NCBI GenBank assembly: GCA_013398615.1
Contig: VZSR01003807.1
Coordinates: 13,784,091 to 13,848,090, forward strand
Length of the DNA stretch: 64,000 nucleotides
Reading direction: 5' to 3'
From: Brachypodius melanocephalos
Lineage: Eukaryota > Chordata > Aves > Passeriformes > Pycnonotidae
The position numbers were made by a program, and so were the translations under genes. The notes beneath the pieces are model-generated. The model was not told the origin of the DNA and did not search any database. It was given only the letters and a program-made list of their open reading frames with translations. Every line of letters starts with the position of its first letter. The first letter of the stretch is position 1. This document shows, piece by piece, positions 28,071 to 41,510 of the stretch.

Positions 28071-29660
28071 ATTACAAGCACTAATTCAAAGAATGTGAAG
28101 ATCCAAATATGAAGATCCAATAGCAACTCTGTGTTTCAGAGTGCTGCCAGTTATAAATGAAACTAATCACAAAGTTTCCCTAAGTTTGATGTGAGCAGCT
28201 CTTAGAATGAATCCTCACCACAAAATCCACAACTAGGGTGAATAAAAATTATTTATTATTAATTTTCATGGTTGTATTAATTAAAAAATGCAACTAACTA
28301 TTTTGTTTGAATAATTATATGCAAACTGTTGGTTAAAGATAATGACAAATATCATGACTTTTCTCCACATTTTTTCCTTGCTATTTCAAGCTCAATTTGT
28401 CATGAGAAAATCCCTGTTAATTAAAAAATTTCAAGAAGTTTTGTTCATGAACGTCCTTTCCAAATGGAGGGTAGAGCCAATACCAGAGGGTTTGGGCCTT
28501 CAGTCCCACAACACCAACACTGAATAGCCAGGGAGCACAACTCTTAATAAGAGATGACACGCCTGCAGCATTCCTACAGGTTACTGAGTAACTACCTGTG
28601 AATAATGAAGGTACCCAGCGGGAATAAAGGTCACTTTGCAAATGCAATTAACAAAGGCTGAAATTTCTCATGAACATATTTGGGAGTGACAGCTTGGAGA
28701 AGGGAAGCTTGCAGCAAGCAACAAAATTTGTGTTAATTAGATAGTGCGCAGCCTGTGCAAATGAACTGAAATGAAACACAATGAGATGGTTAATGGTAGA
28801 TGAGTGGGATGTTTAAACAAAGACTTGATGCAGGGTACTTTTGAAGTGCAGTCCTAAAACACACAAAAACATTGAAGAATTATTTCAGATCTATAAAACA
28901 GCAGCTGATTATGTATAGATGAAAAGTAATGAACCAATATGCTCAGAAGTGTCTTCTTTAGATATGCCTCTGTAACTTCCATTAGCACCCACAGACTCTT
29001 AAATACACAAACACATTAGTCATGCATCAGATCACACTGTACATTTTGTTACGTATCCAAAGGCTAAAATGACTCATACAATCAAAATTTCTTTTCCCAT
29101 GTGAATCAGATGCAAGGCTTGACATATCCCCACTGAAAAAGAAGGATGTTGTCTTTTGAGTAGTATTTTAACAGCACTTCGCTTCTTTGGGACCCTGCCT
29201 GCAGAGTAGGCACACCAATTACAAAACTGCATTAAAGAACACATCAGAACATTAGACAACACTTGTCAGTGAAAGAAGTGAAGTCTTGCTCAGCATTGTC
29301 CTTTCCACATGTAGCCAATTTGCTCCACTAAAGATGAGTGCCTGATGTTACCAAATGGGAATGGCCTTGTTTTGCAATCACATCACAAAGCATTAATGAA
29401 ATTATATCAAAAACTGGAATTAAATTTTCCCTCATTCTTTTGCAAAGAGCCTGCTTTATCAAACATATTTCCTTCAAAACCCTCCTTTGGTCTTCAGGTT
29501 GGGAATGAGTCATGTCATGACTCCCGAGGAATTAAGCAAATCAGTGCATTCTGTGGTGATTCACTGACAGTGGTTTTGCCATCCTCGGCATGTGTTGTAA
29601 CTCCAAGCACCGACAATTGTCAGAGGATTTGTGTTTGTCTTTTGTAATTCCTAATTCATG

Positions 29661-29689
29661 TTTCTTTTTCTTTCTTTTTTTTTTTTTTT
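29661..29689. repeat. Pyrimidine tract ending in T-run
   Basis: A (TTTC)n-like tract running into about 15 consecutive T. Low-complexity DNA. Confidence 0.9.
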
Positions 29690-32379
29690 AAGTTTTTTTC
29701 CCCTAAGTTTCTCAATCTGTTGAAAAGCTTCACCATCTGCACACCATGAAAGAGTTGCAGAAGCTGGCAGCCTTCAAGTGTGTCACTGTGTTTTCAAAAA
29801 AGGCAACTGGCCTCCCTGTGTGCATACGTCACACTCAGTGAAGGGGTTTTGGTTTTTCTGTGTAAACATGGCCTGCTAATGACATATGTGACCCTTTCCT
29901 TTTGCTGGAAAGGTGGCTACAGGCACCTTCTGGCAGCATTTAGAGAAGGTTCATGTGGGGTTGTGCTGAGGCCACTGGAGACAGACCAGCAGTGGGACTG
30001 CAAAAATAGATGTGGGCTGGGTGAAGGAGATCCCTATCCCTACAGTGCTCCTGCATTGGAAGACTGAGCTCGGCGGAGAAGAAGAGACCTTGCTCTGTGG
30101 CTGCACTCAGTCTTCGTGGTCTGGGGGAGACAGCAGATGTATTTTCATAGCTGAAGACCCATTGAACCTGCCTTCATGCCTATGTGCTTGTAGCCAGCCT
30201 TGTCCTATGACAAGCAATAAAAACCCTGGAGCAGCTTGTCAGGCACAGGGGCTGTGATTTCACTAATGAAAGAGATGGTTTTCTACACTAAGCACAACAC
30301 CTGTGTTACTGAAACCTATCTGGTTGTACAAGAGCCACATGAAGCAACCAAAGTGTTCATACTCATGGGTTCTCCTTGGAACTGACTCACAGACCCACAA
30401 ATGAAGGCATAGAGAAAAGTTGTTTCTGGAAGGAGAGGAAGGCCAACTTAAATTCCAAATGTGGTGATTTGGTATAAAGATGGAGGCACAGGAGCATGTC
30501 AGAAGATGGTACAAAAGGCTGGAAAGAGAAGGAGAAGTACATTGAAGTGGACAGAGAGGAAGGAACATAGGAAGGGGAAAGGTCTTGGTTTTGTTAAGGC
30601 ATGAAGGAGTCCACCGCCTTTCTCACTGCCTGGCCTATCCCTGGCTTCCCAATGTGGAAAATGAGAGCTACAGTAGCTGAGGAACATACAGGGAAGAAGA
30701 CAGAACCACTGATTAAATGGAAGAAAATACAAATTTTTCCAGGAGAATGAGTATTACTACTCAGGCTGCCACCCTTGCTCCAGCTAGGCATTTCTGCTAG
30801 CTGTTTAACCTAGGCTTACCTGCTTTGGCTTCAGTAGCTTACTGTTTCTGTTGGGTTTAATGCCAAAGATAGAGGTTTTCTATCTGAAACGCCCCACCTG
30901 ACAGAGGAGGTCTCAGTATTTCCTTCTTTCCTGGCTGAATTATAATAGATCTCCTCCTCTGCTCTTCTGTGTCCTGCTACAATCAAATTGGATGGTCTGC
31001 TATTTCAATCAGCCTTTGGATTGAACCTTGCCTGAAAGCAGTTTCTAACCAGTGTGCCAGGGATCTACATTCCTCAGGCTCTGCCTGGCTGCAGCACTTT
31101 CTTTCACTGCTCACATTACAGTTTGCCCAGTTTGAATCTTCACACTGACTTCTACTTCTCCAAGTTTGATGGCTCTCAGGCTGTGTGAAGATAAAATGAA
31201 GTTTCTCTTTTGGGCAAGTTCCTTTTCTCTTTTCCATTGGGAACAGCTGGGTAACTCCTCTCTCAGTTCTCTACCTTCCACCCTTCACACAGACAGTAAG
31301 AGAACAATAAAGTTCTGTATACTGATCCATAGCCCCTGCTTCAGGAAACATTTTTGCTCATTCTCAAATGCCCAATAAGCGTTTGTGTGCTCTGCAGTTG
31401 TTAAATACTGTGGCATCTCAGAGAGCTGATGATGGGTGAAAGATTTGGCTTCATATTCCCACTCAGTCTTCCTTTACCAGATGCTTCAGAGGTCATTTCA
31501 ACTCATTATTGGCCATTTCAAGAAATATTTTAGTTTCTTGACATATGAAGAACTGGTCAAAATAGGCTCTCCTGTCAAGTTACATCCACAGAGCATGAGG
31601 CTAAGTCAGTTCTGACCACGTAGCTCAAAGACAACAGGAACAGCAGCAGGGAATTCATGCACAGCTCTGCTTGGGCTAAGCCATCCTGCAGGGAAGGGCC
31701 TTTGTCATTTTGCTCACACCAGGAAGTTCCCATGGGGGGTTTGTCTGCCAGAGTAGAGTCAGAGCCTGCAGCCAGCTTAGTCGGGGCTCCCAGGTATCGC
31801 TGTGGAGAGCTGGGGGCTCCTTTTCCTGCTTCTTTTCTTGGTCTCTGCATTTAGCCATTCCTCCACGGCCAGCCAGGCAGGCTGGCTCAAGCAGCGAGTG
31901 CTCTGAACGCCCCAGTGCCCAGGCATAAAAGCTAATCCCTGAGGCAGCTGCTGATGCCCAGGCCCAGCTTTGGAGCCCAGAGGAGTGTGCGGGTGTTTGC
32001 TTTTCGCTGGGCAGCTGCGGATGGGCTCAGCTGCTCAGGAATCCTGAGGAATGCAGAAAATCTCTGCAATAAAACTGCTAATGGTAATTGCAGGAGAATA
32101 TGTCACTTCCCGTGGAACTAATGACAGAATGGGCTGTAAAATATAGAACCAGGTTCAAAACGACATTTTTCTGTTTATTTCTTCAAATTTTTTTTCCCCT
32201 CCATGTGGCTGTGTGAAAGGCTTCCTCAAGTAACAGGGAAAAGGGATGATGTGACCGGAGCATGAAAGCCTTGAGACCGCCTCAGAAGCACAACAGCTGT
32301 TCAGAAATCTTCTTTCCTCCCTCAGCCCTCGCATCCCCAAGTTGTGTTTTTCCCTTTATTGAATTATTTGAAATAGTTC

Positions 32380-32562
32380 GGCTCGGGACAGCGCAGGGCT
32401 GTGAAGGCCGTCAGGCCCCGACACCCCGCGGTTCCGCGGGCGGCGCGGGCTGGCCAGGGGCGCCCTCCGGTGGCGGCTGCGGTGAACGACAGGAGCGCGC
32501 CGCCGCCGGGAGCGCTCCCGCCCGATCCCGCGGGAGCCCGGGACACCCCGGCACGGAAACAA
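32380..32562. promoter_or_regulatory. Small isolated CpG-rich patch
   Basis: About 180 bases are dense in CpG (CCGCGG, GGCGCGGG, GCGCGCCGCCGCCGGG) in the middle of AT-rich DNA, followed by an A-rich stretch and then purine-rich low-complexity DNA. It may be a small orphan CpG island or distal regulatory element. It contains a CTCF-like motif at 32459-32473. No exon was found next to it. The open frames across it on both strands are the usual artefact of GC-rich DNA. Confidence 0.55.
32459..32473 (-). promoter_or_regulatory. CTCF-like motif
   Basis: The minus strand reads CCACCGGAGGGCGCC, which matches 14 of 15 positions of the vertebrate CTCF core CCASYAGRKGGCRSY (G for A at position 6). It is the best of three candidates in the window and sits inside an isolated CpG-rich patch, a setting seen for real CTCF sites. 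Confidence 0.5.
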
Positions 32563-32686
32563 AAAAAAACGAACCGAGCAAACCAACCCCTCAAAAAGTG
32601 TTCCAGGAAAAAGTCAATGGAAAGAAAACAAATCTAAAGTCACTTTGATTCCAAAGTATGAAAAGGTTTAATAGTCTCAGCTGACA

Positions 32687-32738
32687 GGGAAAAAAAATGT
32701 AAAAAAGAGAAAAAAAAGAGGAAAAAAGGGGAAAAAAG
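32687..32738. repeat. Purine-rich (GAAAAAA)n-like tract
   Basis: About 50 bases are almost entirely A and G, as A-runs of 6-8 separated by G, GA or GGGG. Confidence 0.9.
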
Positions 32739-35700
32739 TTGTAGATTTACATCGGCTAGAAGGAAAATATCTATGGGCAAACAGAGCTTGTTTTGGAGCA
32801 AGAGTTCTTTTGAGGGCTGTTTTTATTCAAATCTCCCAATGAATGCAATCAGTTACTCTGTCTTGTCTAAACTTTGACTGAATGCATAATTTCTTTCAAC
32901 TACTAATTGGCTCCCTTTACCTCTATTCAGAGACTCGGGAATGCTGCCAAAGATCCCTCCCGTCTGGAGTCCACAGTGGCAACAACCCAGCTCCCAGGCC
33001 TTGGTTCAGCCGTTACACTTTTGGCGAATCCATCGGGACACGCTGTCTGCTCCCGGCCCGGCAGGGGCACCTGCCACCACAGCCCGTGGGTCTCAGCGGG
33101 AAGGGTAGCAAGTGCCGGAGCTCCGGAAGGAAGGGAAAGCTCTGCCATCCTGCCCCTGACTGGGGTGGGCATGAAGTGCTCTAGAAAGATCTTGTAGATG
33201 CAAGGTGCCAAACGTGGCTTTTAAACTCACCTAAGTGACAGTCCTCATGGATAAGAACATACAGCTGCCATTGAAAAGCGCATTCTAAAAGCATGTACAG
33301 CACTTAAAAAGATGTTCTGAAATAAATACGAAATGATTCCTAACAATCTGGACTTTTTAAGAACAAGAATGCGGAGTTAGGCTAACTGGAATATGTGGCA
33401 GTAAAGGAAGCAGCAAAGAATCTGTATTTTTTATATAGCATAATAATGTGAAAAGCCTGAGACTGAAGTTAAACTTTATTACACGACCCTTCTCACTTGC
33501 ATTTGGAAGTTATATAACCCACACTTCCCCGCTGCAGCTGGTCAGTAGCTGTCTACACCAGAATGGTTTTCTGTGCTGCTGGAGCTCTGACCTCAGACAT
33601 TCCTCTTTGATTTACCCTGGAACATGGCAGCTGCTTTGCTAGGAGTGGGCATCGAAGGACCAGAGGTGGCCACATAGTCACACTGGCCCTGCTGTGGCCA
33701 ATTGCCCTGAAAGAACCTACACAGCTTTGCCACAAAGCACTGACCAACACTTCCAGGGCCAGCAACACTCATTGTAGTTTAAATGAAGCGGGACTGATCA
33801 TTGACTTCATAGCATTGCCGTGACTCAGAGCATGGTTATTCCTTTCCTGTGTACAGAAACACAGCAGGGATGGGAGGAAAGACCTACAGGGCACCAAGCC
33901 AGGTAAACATGTCAGTGACTTTGAAGTTGCCTTTCCAAACTCAAATGGCAGCATTCATCATCTGAAGTGCTACCGCTGCCGAAGAGGCTTCATCTTTCAA
34001 ATGGCCTCCATGTGTTTCTATTATTTTTCATTTTTCTTGAGTAAAAACCAGGAATCTTAGGGGCAAGAGAGCTTTTGTTTGGTCTCAAAGCCTGATGTGC
34101 CCCAGGAACTGCTGGTAACAACTGAATTTTCCTTTTGAGATACAGAAAGATTAGAAATATGATTATTGCAGGAAAAAAAAAAAGAATAGTTCCATTCTGT
34201 ATCTCTGTGTCTGCTTCTTGTGTCTTTTGGGTTCAGCTGTTAATAGCCTTGCATATTTAGTACTAATTGATTCCCATTGACTTAACTAGGGAAAGAACTT
34301 GCTATGTGACTGTACACACTCACAGGAAATGGATATCTTCATCGTCCAGGACACTGTTTTCTCCCCTGAATTTTTATGTTTACACTTGCTCACAGCAAGT
34401 TCGGTTACATGGGGACGTCATCATGATGAGATGAGAGTTTCCATATGTGGCAAACATCCGTGATTTTCTGCATAGCGGTTTGTGTCTCTGGCGTGCAGTG
34501 GTACATATTTATCATCCTGAATCATTGCCTCACTGCAGTTTGTGCAAGCCTTGCCATGAACTTCAAGAGGCAATTGAACTACAGGAATTCAGTGTGTAAC
34601 TCTTAGCACAAATATATCCTACAAATCAGTGCAGGCACATACCCTGTATTGTTACAGGAAGAGATAATGCAGTGGTTACACACAAGAAGGGCCCAGGGCC
34701 TAGAATGTAATTCATTACAGAACTAATCTGCTATGTACAGGTTCTGCTATTGATTGTCTCTGCCACGGCACACGATGCTTTCCAAGACTGCTTTGATTTA
34801 TCACCTAATATATGTTGTTTAGTGCTTCTGGAGCTCCTGAATTTATGCCTATGAATAAAGACAAAAAAAATAATCACTATCTCTGCGTTGGAAATACTTT
34901 AAAACAAGCACAGAACACTGACAGCACAGAAAATGGAGCCTCATCACTGATTGTATTTTATAAGCTACGACATTTGGGAAATCCAATGTTCTGGCCTGGA
35001 GATGGGATGGACTGCCCTTAATGATGAATCACTGCTCTGGTATTCCCTGCAGAATCTGACTGTAAGACTGCCTGAGAAGTGGAGCTGGAATAGGAATGAA
35101 TACCCTTCTCTTTGGACATTGCATTAATAGCTAAGCAAATGTCATGCTTTTCTTATTGTTACAGCACTTGAAATCAGTTATGTGAAGTTAAGCTGCATTA
35201 GTGAGTGAAGAGATGATGATAATTTCAAAGCTATGCTGACAAGCCGTTCTCTTCCTGTTCACTGTGGTAAGCATAGGGAGGCTGGGAGAATGCCCATGGA
35301 AAAAGAACTGTACACAATATGCACTCCAAAAAGGAATAAAAACCCCCAACAACATCAACAAAAGATCCCTATGAGTGTCTTCCAGATACAGATGGCAATT
35401 ATTGTTCAAACTCTGCAGGGATGGTTTTACTCACATTAGAGGCCATTCCTGCTTCCCCTGCTGTGGAAAGGAGTGGTTTCAGGAAACAAATATGACAGGT
35501 CCCATCTCTGCCAACCTGTGGCTTGATTTCTTCAGAAAGCCTATTCTCCAGGTCTGCTAGCGCTTCAGTTCTTACCCAAGCTACACAAAGCCAAGGTATT
35601 TGCACCTCACATCAGCCACAGAGAGCCAAGCACAGTTTTGGGCAGGGCTTTCAACAGACAAACTTCAGAACAGCACGTTTGAATTGCTTAACATACCCAG

Positions 35701-36580
35701 TGGTGCTGGTGAGCAGGAGGGGGTGTGTGACATTAGGCAGGGTCTCTCAGCTGGAAAGCACACAGCTCTCTGCCTTGCCTTACCTGGACTCACTTTTACA
35801 TTTTGACGTTTGTTTTGCAGCTCTTTTGTTGACAAACAATAAAACCAAAACCAAAATAAACCAAACAGCAGAACCTGGGCCTTCTGAAGGCTTTTGATAA
35901 GAAATCCACCTGACAAAATCTGCTATACATAAGGCTCTGGGGAAAGAATTCCTGAAACTGTGCAAATCTGTATTGTACATGACAGTTCAGTGTTGCAACA
36001 AAAGCACGACCTCTGGGGTAGGAATCTGATCTGGATATCGCATGTAATTTTGGCCATTTTTCAAAACAAAACATCTTGTAAACAAGCAAGCAAACACTCT
36101 CCTGGTTTTGGCTAGTTTCCAGAATTTTACTGAAGGCAATAAGTTTCAGCAATTTTGAGTATCTAGTTACTAATTTTTCAGTTTAAAATGGATTTAATAG
36201 GGAGCTTTGTGCCTAAGTAAGAGTAAGGATTTTTTGTTGTTGTTGTTCAATTTGAAATTACACAGTTGAGATTTTAAAGAAAATGTCATTATTCAGCTGA
36301 CTTTCGCAAGGTACAACTGAAATTGCTATTTTTATGACACCCACTGATGGTTAGAGACCTGCTCTGCCAGATCCCCGTGGAGATAGAACACAAACTCTCT
36401 AGGCTGAAGGCAAAGTGAATATTGGTGTCCAAAGAGAGTGGTGGCTGTGAAAGGAGTCTGGGATTAGATAACAGAGAGCTCCAGGTCATTTGATCACCAG
36501 CTTTGAGGTCCTTCTGATCCTCCACAGAGCACAGGTCAGCAACAAGTCCCCACATCAAGCACATCCCTTCTGCCTACACC

Positions 36581-36700
36581 AGGACACCACCACCCTTTGA
36601 ATGGTCAAGAAGCTTGACTTAAGTATTTGCACTGACAGTGAATCCACCACATGCCTTGGGAACTCAATACAGTAACTAATTATTGCTTTGAAAATGCAGC
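36581..36700 (-). repeat. Ancient CR1-like (CR1/L3 clade) fragment
   Basis: The plus strand contains GACAGTGAATCCACCACATG followed by CCTTGGGAACTCAATACAGT and a CTAATTA block. This resembles the well-known antisense signature of old amniote CR1 copies (gaatccaccacatcccttgg, ttgttccaatggttaattac). It is diverged and lacks a preserved 3' end. The call rests on this short stretch only. Confidence 0.55.
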
Positions 36701-37556
36701 ATATTGCCAATACAGACAGCTTCAGCCCAGTTCCCATTCAGTGCCTGCTATCACTGTGATGCCTGTGCTGTCCCCAGGAGTAACAATGCATTAGGAAAAG
36801 CTTCCCCTCTCCTGCCAAAGCTCCTCTGCCCTGAGATGTGCCTTGTGGGGCCATGGGAGGACAGTGCCTTCTGCCTTGCAGCAACTCTGGCAGCAGGTCC
36901 CTGCAGGCAGGTCAGGCAGGGCACAGCTTCCACAGCCCTCTGCAAGCCTTGCCTCCTGCTTCTACATTCAGGAACATTTCATTGAACAGTTTGGCCTGTT
37001 TCCCTCTGAGTTGGAAGGTGGCAGCTTTTTTCAGACTGGTTTTTCTTTTGAAGTTGATCAAATATTTTTCTGTTTATTTCTAGTGGTAGTAACACCAGGG
37101 TAGGAAATATTTTAAAGCTCCGTGTTGGGAGCCTTGGTGAAAAGTGGAACTTCCAGCTCTGACATGGAGTTTAAGAAAACAATGATAAGATGTGATTCCT
37201 GGAGGGCAGTTAAGGTTAGCATATAGACTAGTGCAACATAATTGTATCTTGCAAGATGTAGAGGGGATGGGTGCAGAACTCTCAGAGCAGCTGAGGTGAG
37301 GTGAAGCTGCTGACAGAGGAGCTCTCTTCACATAGAAGGCAAACACAGCAGGGAGTGATAACTTATTAAGACGTTGGCTTCCTTACATGATCATTAGGTT
37401 TTTTATTGTTGATTGCAGTTAAGCAACTTCTAGTGAAATATCCATGAAGTTACTTAGCTCTCTGGTGACTTGGTTTATCTACTTACATATTAAAATATAT
37501 GATACTCTGCCTGCAAACTTCTTTGAGACTCCTTTAGTTAATATTTGACAAGATTT
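36701..37556. other. Non-coding spacer
   Basis: Nothing recognised. Moderately GC-rich at 36.7-36.96 kb, with overlapping open frames on both strands that look accidental. Confidence 0.4.
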
Positions 37557-37795
37557 CACAGAATCATAGAATGGCCTGGGTTGGAAGGGATCTTAAAGAT
37601 CATCTAGTTCCAATCTCCTGTCATGGGCAAGGATAGTTTTCACTGGACCAGGTTGTTCAGATCTCCATCCAACTTGGCCTTGAACACTTCCAGGGATGGG
37701 ACACATCCACAACCTCATTGGGCAACCTGTTGCGGTTCCTCACCCCCATCACAGCAATGAACTTTCTCCTAACACCCAAACTAAGTCTAGATCCC
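37557..37795 (-). repeat. CR1 LINE, 3'-end fragment
   Basis: The minus strand shows the CR1 3' end: terminal TGATTCTGTG/TCTATGATTC, then ATGATCTTTAAGATCCC, TGTTCAAGGCCAAG and ACAGGTTGCCCAATGAGG, through to the TAGGAGAAAGTTCATTG segment. About 240 bases, with no coding potential. Confidence 0.93.
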
Positions 37796-40700
37796 TAGAT
37801 GAATCTCTTGCCAGAGAGAATTTTAAAAGTAAGGCACATAATTTCTTATGAATTATGATCATAACTTCTAAAAACCTTGGGCTTTTTTGATTAACAGCTA
37901 ACAAATAAAACCATTTGACGACAACTTGGTGGGGTTTTCTGTGTATGTATAGGCTGAATCAACAGTAGCATATACACACACACAGAGAGTTCAAACCCAA
38001 GGGAATGTAACTGTAAGCAATCTAAAGCAAGCTGATCTTTGTAAAAGCCTGTGCTATCACAGGAGTGCAGACTGGCAGCAGGAACAGAACTGCAGCCACA
38101 GGTAAGATTTGGTGTGCTCAGCTGTAGCTCAGCCGTAGCTCAGCTGTAGCAGAGACATGTTTCTTACATGTCTAGTGCCCAAACAATGCTGGACAAAAGA
38201 CCTGTCTCTAAACCTACAATTTATTTCAGGTCTGGGCCTTGAACAGATGCTCTTATTCTTTGAATGGATTATTGTCTGCTAAGGAAATTACCTAAGACCA
38301 TCTTATTTGAATGTGAAGTCCATATTCACACATTACATTCAGCCAGCAAAACCAACATTCTTGCCTGCTAAGCTTCACAGTCCACATTTAGTACTTGTTC
38401 TAACTGAGCAAATACCGAATTGCTCCAAGTTATCACAATCAGCTAATACTGTTTGTAAAACCAGCACTGCTCCCGTTCAGATGTTTAAAGTTGCCAGAAA
38501 ATAATGACTTTTGAAACTTTCCTTTGAAGTAGACTGAAGAGACGGGTGCTCTGCAGGTCTCTCCATATTCATGTCCCTTCACAAAGAAGGGCTTGTCCAG
38601 ACGCCAAGGGAAAGCACTGAGAGGCATCTCAAAGGGGGATTCATCCAAAGAACAAAAAGCTTCAACCTTTGCCCTTACTGGAGTGCCAAGAAGTTTGCCT
38701 GTTTTGTTGTGTTTTGTTTTTTAATCGCTCCTTCAACAGATGGGCAACAGTCACCCATCTCGTCAGAAAAGTTCACCCAACGGGACGGTCAAACTTCAGC
38801 AGCCTCTGGTACTGACAAAAAGCCATTTCTCCAAAACAAGGCCCTGCTCTGGGGGCAATCCTTTCTTGTCATTCATATTCAAATGGTGCCATGGTCAAGC
38901 TCAAGCATGTACAGTTTTGATGGGTCCAGCTGTCCCCATACTGAGCGTGAACCTCATCAATAGCTGCGGGTCTGCTAGCACAGCAGGCTTGTGCTGCCGT
39001 CGTACTGTTACAGCCCACGGCTTTTGCTTCTGTTTTTCTGAAAACATTCTGATATTCAGAGTAATTTGAACAGCAAGAATGTATTCCTTTTGTGGCATTC
39101 TATTTTTCTGGTACCACAAATACTGCCACTGCACAAGTAGTTTTAAAGATGCCATTAATACTATTTTCTAAGGATTTAGTTAATTTCCAGTGCTTTATTT
39201 TCTTTGTGGTGTTACTGAATCGAGGAACACCTCTCAGCCATAGGGAAGCAATGTCCTGGAACAGAAAATTTAGGTAATAAAGATCAGCTAATTCACAGAG
39301 GCACCTGAGGACATGGGTCCTCTATCGGTGTAAGCCAACTTAAAACTAAACTGCTGATAAAAAGATGTTCCTTCCCACCTTCTCCCCGCTGTCAGAGCTG
39401 GAGCATGAGCTAAACTCTTACACAAGGATGTTTTCAGTCACACCAGGAAGCCTCTTAGGTGTGCAGCTCTTTGAGGGAAGTCGTGGGAAGGTGTGAGCAG
39501 GGCAGAAGGTGAGCAGGAGTTCAGCCTTAGATTAGCTGAAATTGATCAGGGAACTGCTCTGAGGTGCTGCTGTCTGCCCTATTTGTGTTTAGATGCACTG
39601 GTATGGATGTCACTGCAGTGAGCACTCCACCATCCATATGTAACTACATCAGATGCAGGATAATAGTGACGCCCAACTAAAAGATTTCAAAGGTCAGAGA
39701 TGTTCTGTTGATATGAATTCAGGTATTTGCTATGAGCTAACCACAGTGGGACAAACCCCTGCTATAATGCAGCATGGCTAAAATAGCCCTGCCAGGACCA
39801 CATTCACTTTTGAAATGCCATGAGCAGTTTTTGCTCACACAAACTTAATTGCTTCATGAAGAGCATTTTTATAATTTAAAACTTTGTCTTTGGAGAAGAA
39901 AATAAGAAGGAGGAAGTAAAAAGAATCTGATTGGCTTTTGAACTCTGCTGTACAGCACAGCTGTGTGTTCAGCACAATATGTCACACAGCAAACAAAAGC
40001 CAGCTTAAACTCAACTTTTCTGCAGCTTTTTCCTCCAATACCCTTGCAAGATTACTAATTATTAGAGACCAGATGCCAAATACTTGAGCATGGCTGTAAA
40101 TCTGGGACGCAAAGAGTCTGATCTCCTTATTGTCCCGGGGGCTCATGTGCAAACTGAATTTAAGCATCTCTTTTGACTTGTTAATATTTTGCATCTGCCC
40201 TCTTATCTGTAAATAATAATACAAAGGAGAACAAGGTTCCACCATACGAATACCTTCCTTCTTAAAAATTTTACCAAATCTTTTACATACAGCAATGAGC
40301 AGTACTCCAATGAAAGACTTGCAGATACAACATAAAAAGAGAAAAAATTATGAGAAAAAAATTTTGAATTTAGATCTTTATTATACAGGCCCAAAGCTGT
40401 GGTCACCATGCAGTTACACCGTAATGGGAATGATTTTGCTGAAAGGCTCTCACTAAACAAATGTAAAGAGACCACAGACTACAGCATTCCAAATAACTGA
40501 CACTTTAATTTTTGAAAGAGCAAAAATAAATAAAGGAATGGCAAGTATGTCCTTTTCACATATGGTGGGGCATATACATATTCCTTCTTTTCTATAGCTA
40601 TTCAAGAGACAAATACTGCCCAAAAACACAGACCTTTTGTGATAGCTCAGCTAACTTTTAGCTGTTCCTCTCTCCTTGGATAGTAGATCAAACACATATT

Positions 40701-41241
40701 TAGATAGGTGCGTATGCCAAAAAAAAGAAATGTAACTTGGGGGTTTTGTATTTAGTTCCTACTTCCTTTCTTTTTCTTCTCCTTTTAGGACTTTAACAGG
40801 AAGTAATTGGAGACATTCAGTCAAATAAAAGCCCTAAAAATTTTCCCTTCTAGTTTCTCATTATAATCTCATAATTTAAGGATTAATCACAAATTTTAAA
40901 AGGTTGAGGTGTCTTACAAGGAATTCATCTTCTCTGGAATACAGATAGCCACAGTGAAGAGCTGCACATAGACTGCACACACAGTGTTATCTAAAAGTGG
41001 TTATCTTTAAAAAAACAAAACTTTTTAAAAAATCTGCCGATCAAAACATAGCATGTCTTATTCCCTACAGGATTTTCTTGCAATCTGTTCTTCAATTATT
41101 TGCGCTAGGAGATGCTACAAATGATATTAGTTACAATATACAGTCCACTGTCATCTTCTGGTCCAGCAGAAGAACCTGTCTCTTCGATGGATGCAAAACT
41201 GTTCATCTGAGCAGATCATCCTCAACAGCACAAATATGGTC
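37796..41241. other. Non-coding stretch, possible distal 3' flank of the minus-strand gene
   Basis: No exon or known transposon recognised in 3.4 kb. An 11-base unit is repeated three times at 38118-38150. It lies beyond the probable poly(A) site near 41.24 kb. Confidence 0.45.
38118..38150. repeat. 11-base tandem repeat, 3 copies
   Basis: Three adjacent copies of TCAGCTGTAGC. The middle copy has one change (C for T). A small slippage repeat. Confidence 0.9.
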
Positions 41242-41256
41242 TAGAAACTCATAGAG

Positions 41257-41262
41257 TTTATT
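41257..41262 (-). terminator. Poly(A) signal AATAAA, minus strand
   Basis: The minus strand reads AATAAA 96 bases after the stop codon at 41359-41361. The spacing and the AT-rich downstream DNA suit a short 3' untranslated region, with cleavage expected near 41235-41245. This supports the adjacent terminal exon. Confidence 0.65.
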
Positions 41263-41358
41263 GTTTTAATTTATAAAATTAAACCTGCCCCAGACAGGTA
41301 ATACTGGTGTGTAATATTGCCATCCCTGGGTTCTGTCAAGAACGGGGTACTGAGGTGC

Positions 41359-41510
41359 TCAGAGCCGTCTCCGAGCGCAGCGCTGGGATCCTTCTGGCAC
41401 TCCAGACCCAAGGCCGATGTGATTGATGCGTGCTAGAACGTGGGCGCACTTCTCACTTAGCTCTGCAGAGCCCGGGACATGGTAAGCTGCCAGAACTTCC
41501 TTCATCTTGC
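41359..41510 (-). CDS. Probable terminal coding exon of a minus-strand gene
   Basis: On the minus strand, a TTTTGTCAACAG acceptor precedes this segment. After the two bases GC it is open for 49 codons to a TGA at 41359-41361, and AATAAA follows 96 bases later. The product is soluble-looking and helix-prone; part of it reads KMKEVLAAYHVPGSAELSEK, ending in an arginine-rich tail. Local GC and CpG content is well above the flanks, as expected for a coding exon in AT-rich avian DNA. It needs one base from the preceding exon. The candidate exon at 45864-46035 ends with exactly one base (G), which would give a glycine codon at the join. I do not recognise the protein family. The other explanation is a chance frame, but splice site, phase, stop and poly(A) signal agree. 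Confidence 0.62.

Larger units (their letters stand above)
28071..36580. other. Non-coding stretch with an isolated CpG-rich patch
   Basis: No supportable exon in 8.5 kb. It contains a pyrimidine tract near 29.66-29.69 kb, moderately GC-rich DNA near 31.6-32.05 kb, a CpG-rich patch near 32.4-32.55 kb and another moderately GC-rich patch near 32.95-33.17 kb. Open frames here do not join with any splice-compatible neighbour. Confidence 0.45.

Noticed and set aside
31925..31930. TATA-like ATAAAA behind GC-rich DNA, possible promoter
   Set aside because: No exon, start region or splice donor follows, and AT-rich hexamers of this kind are frequent.
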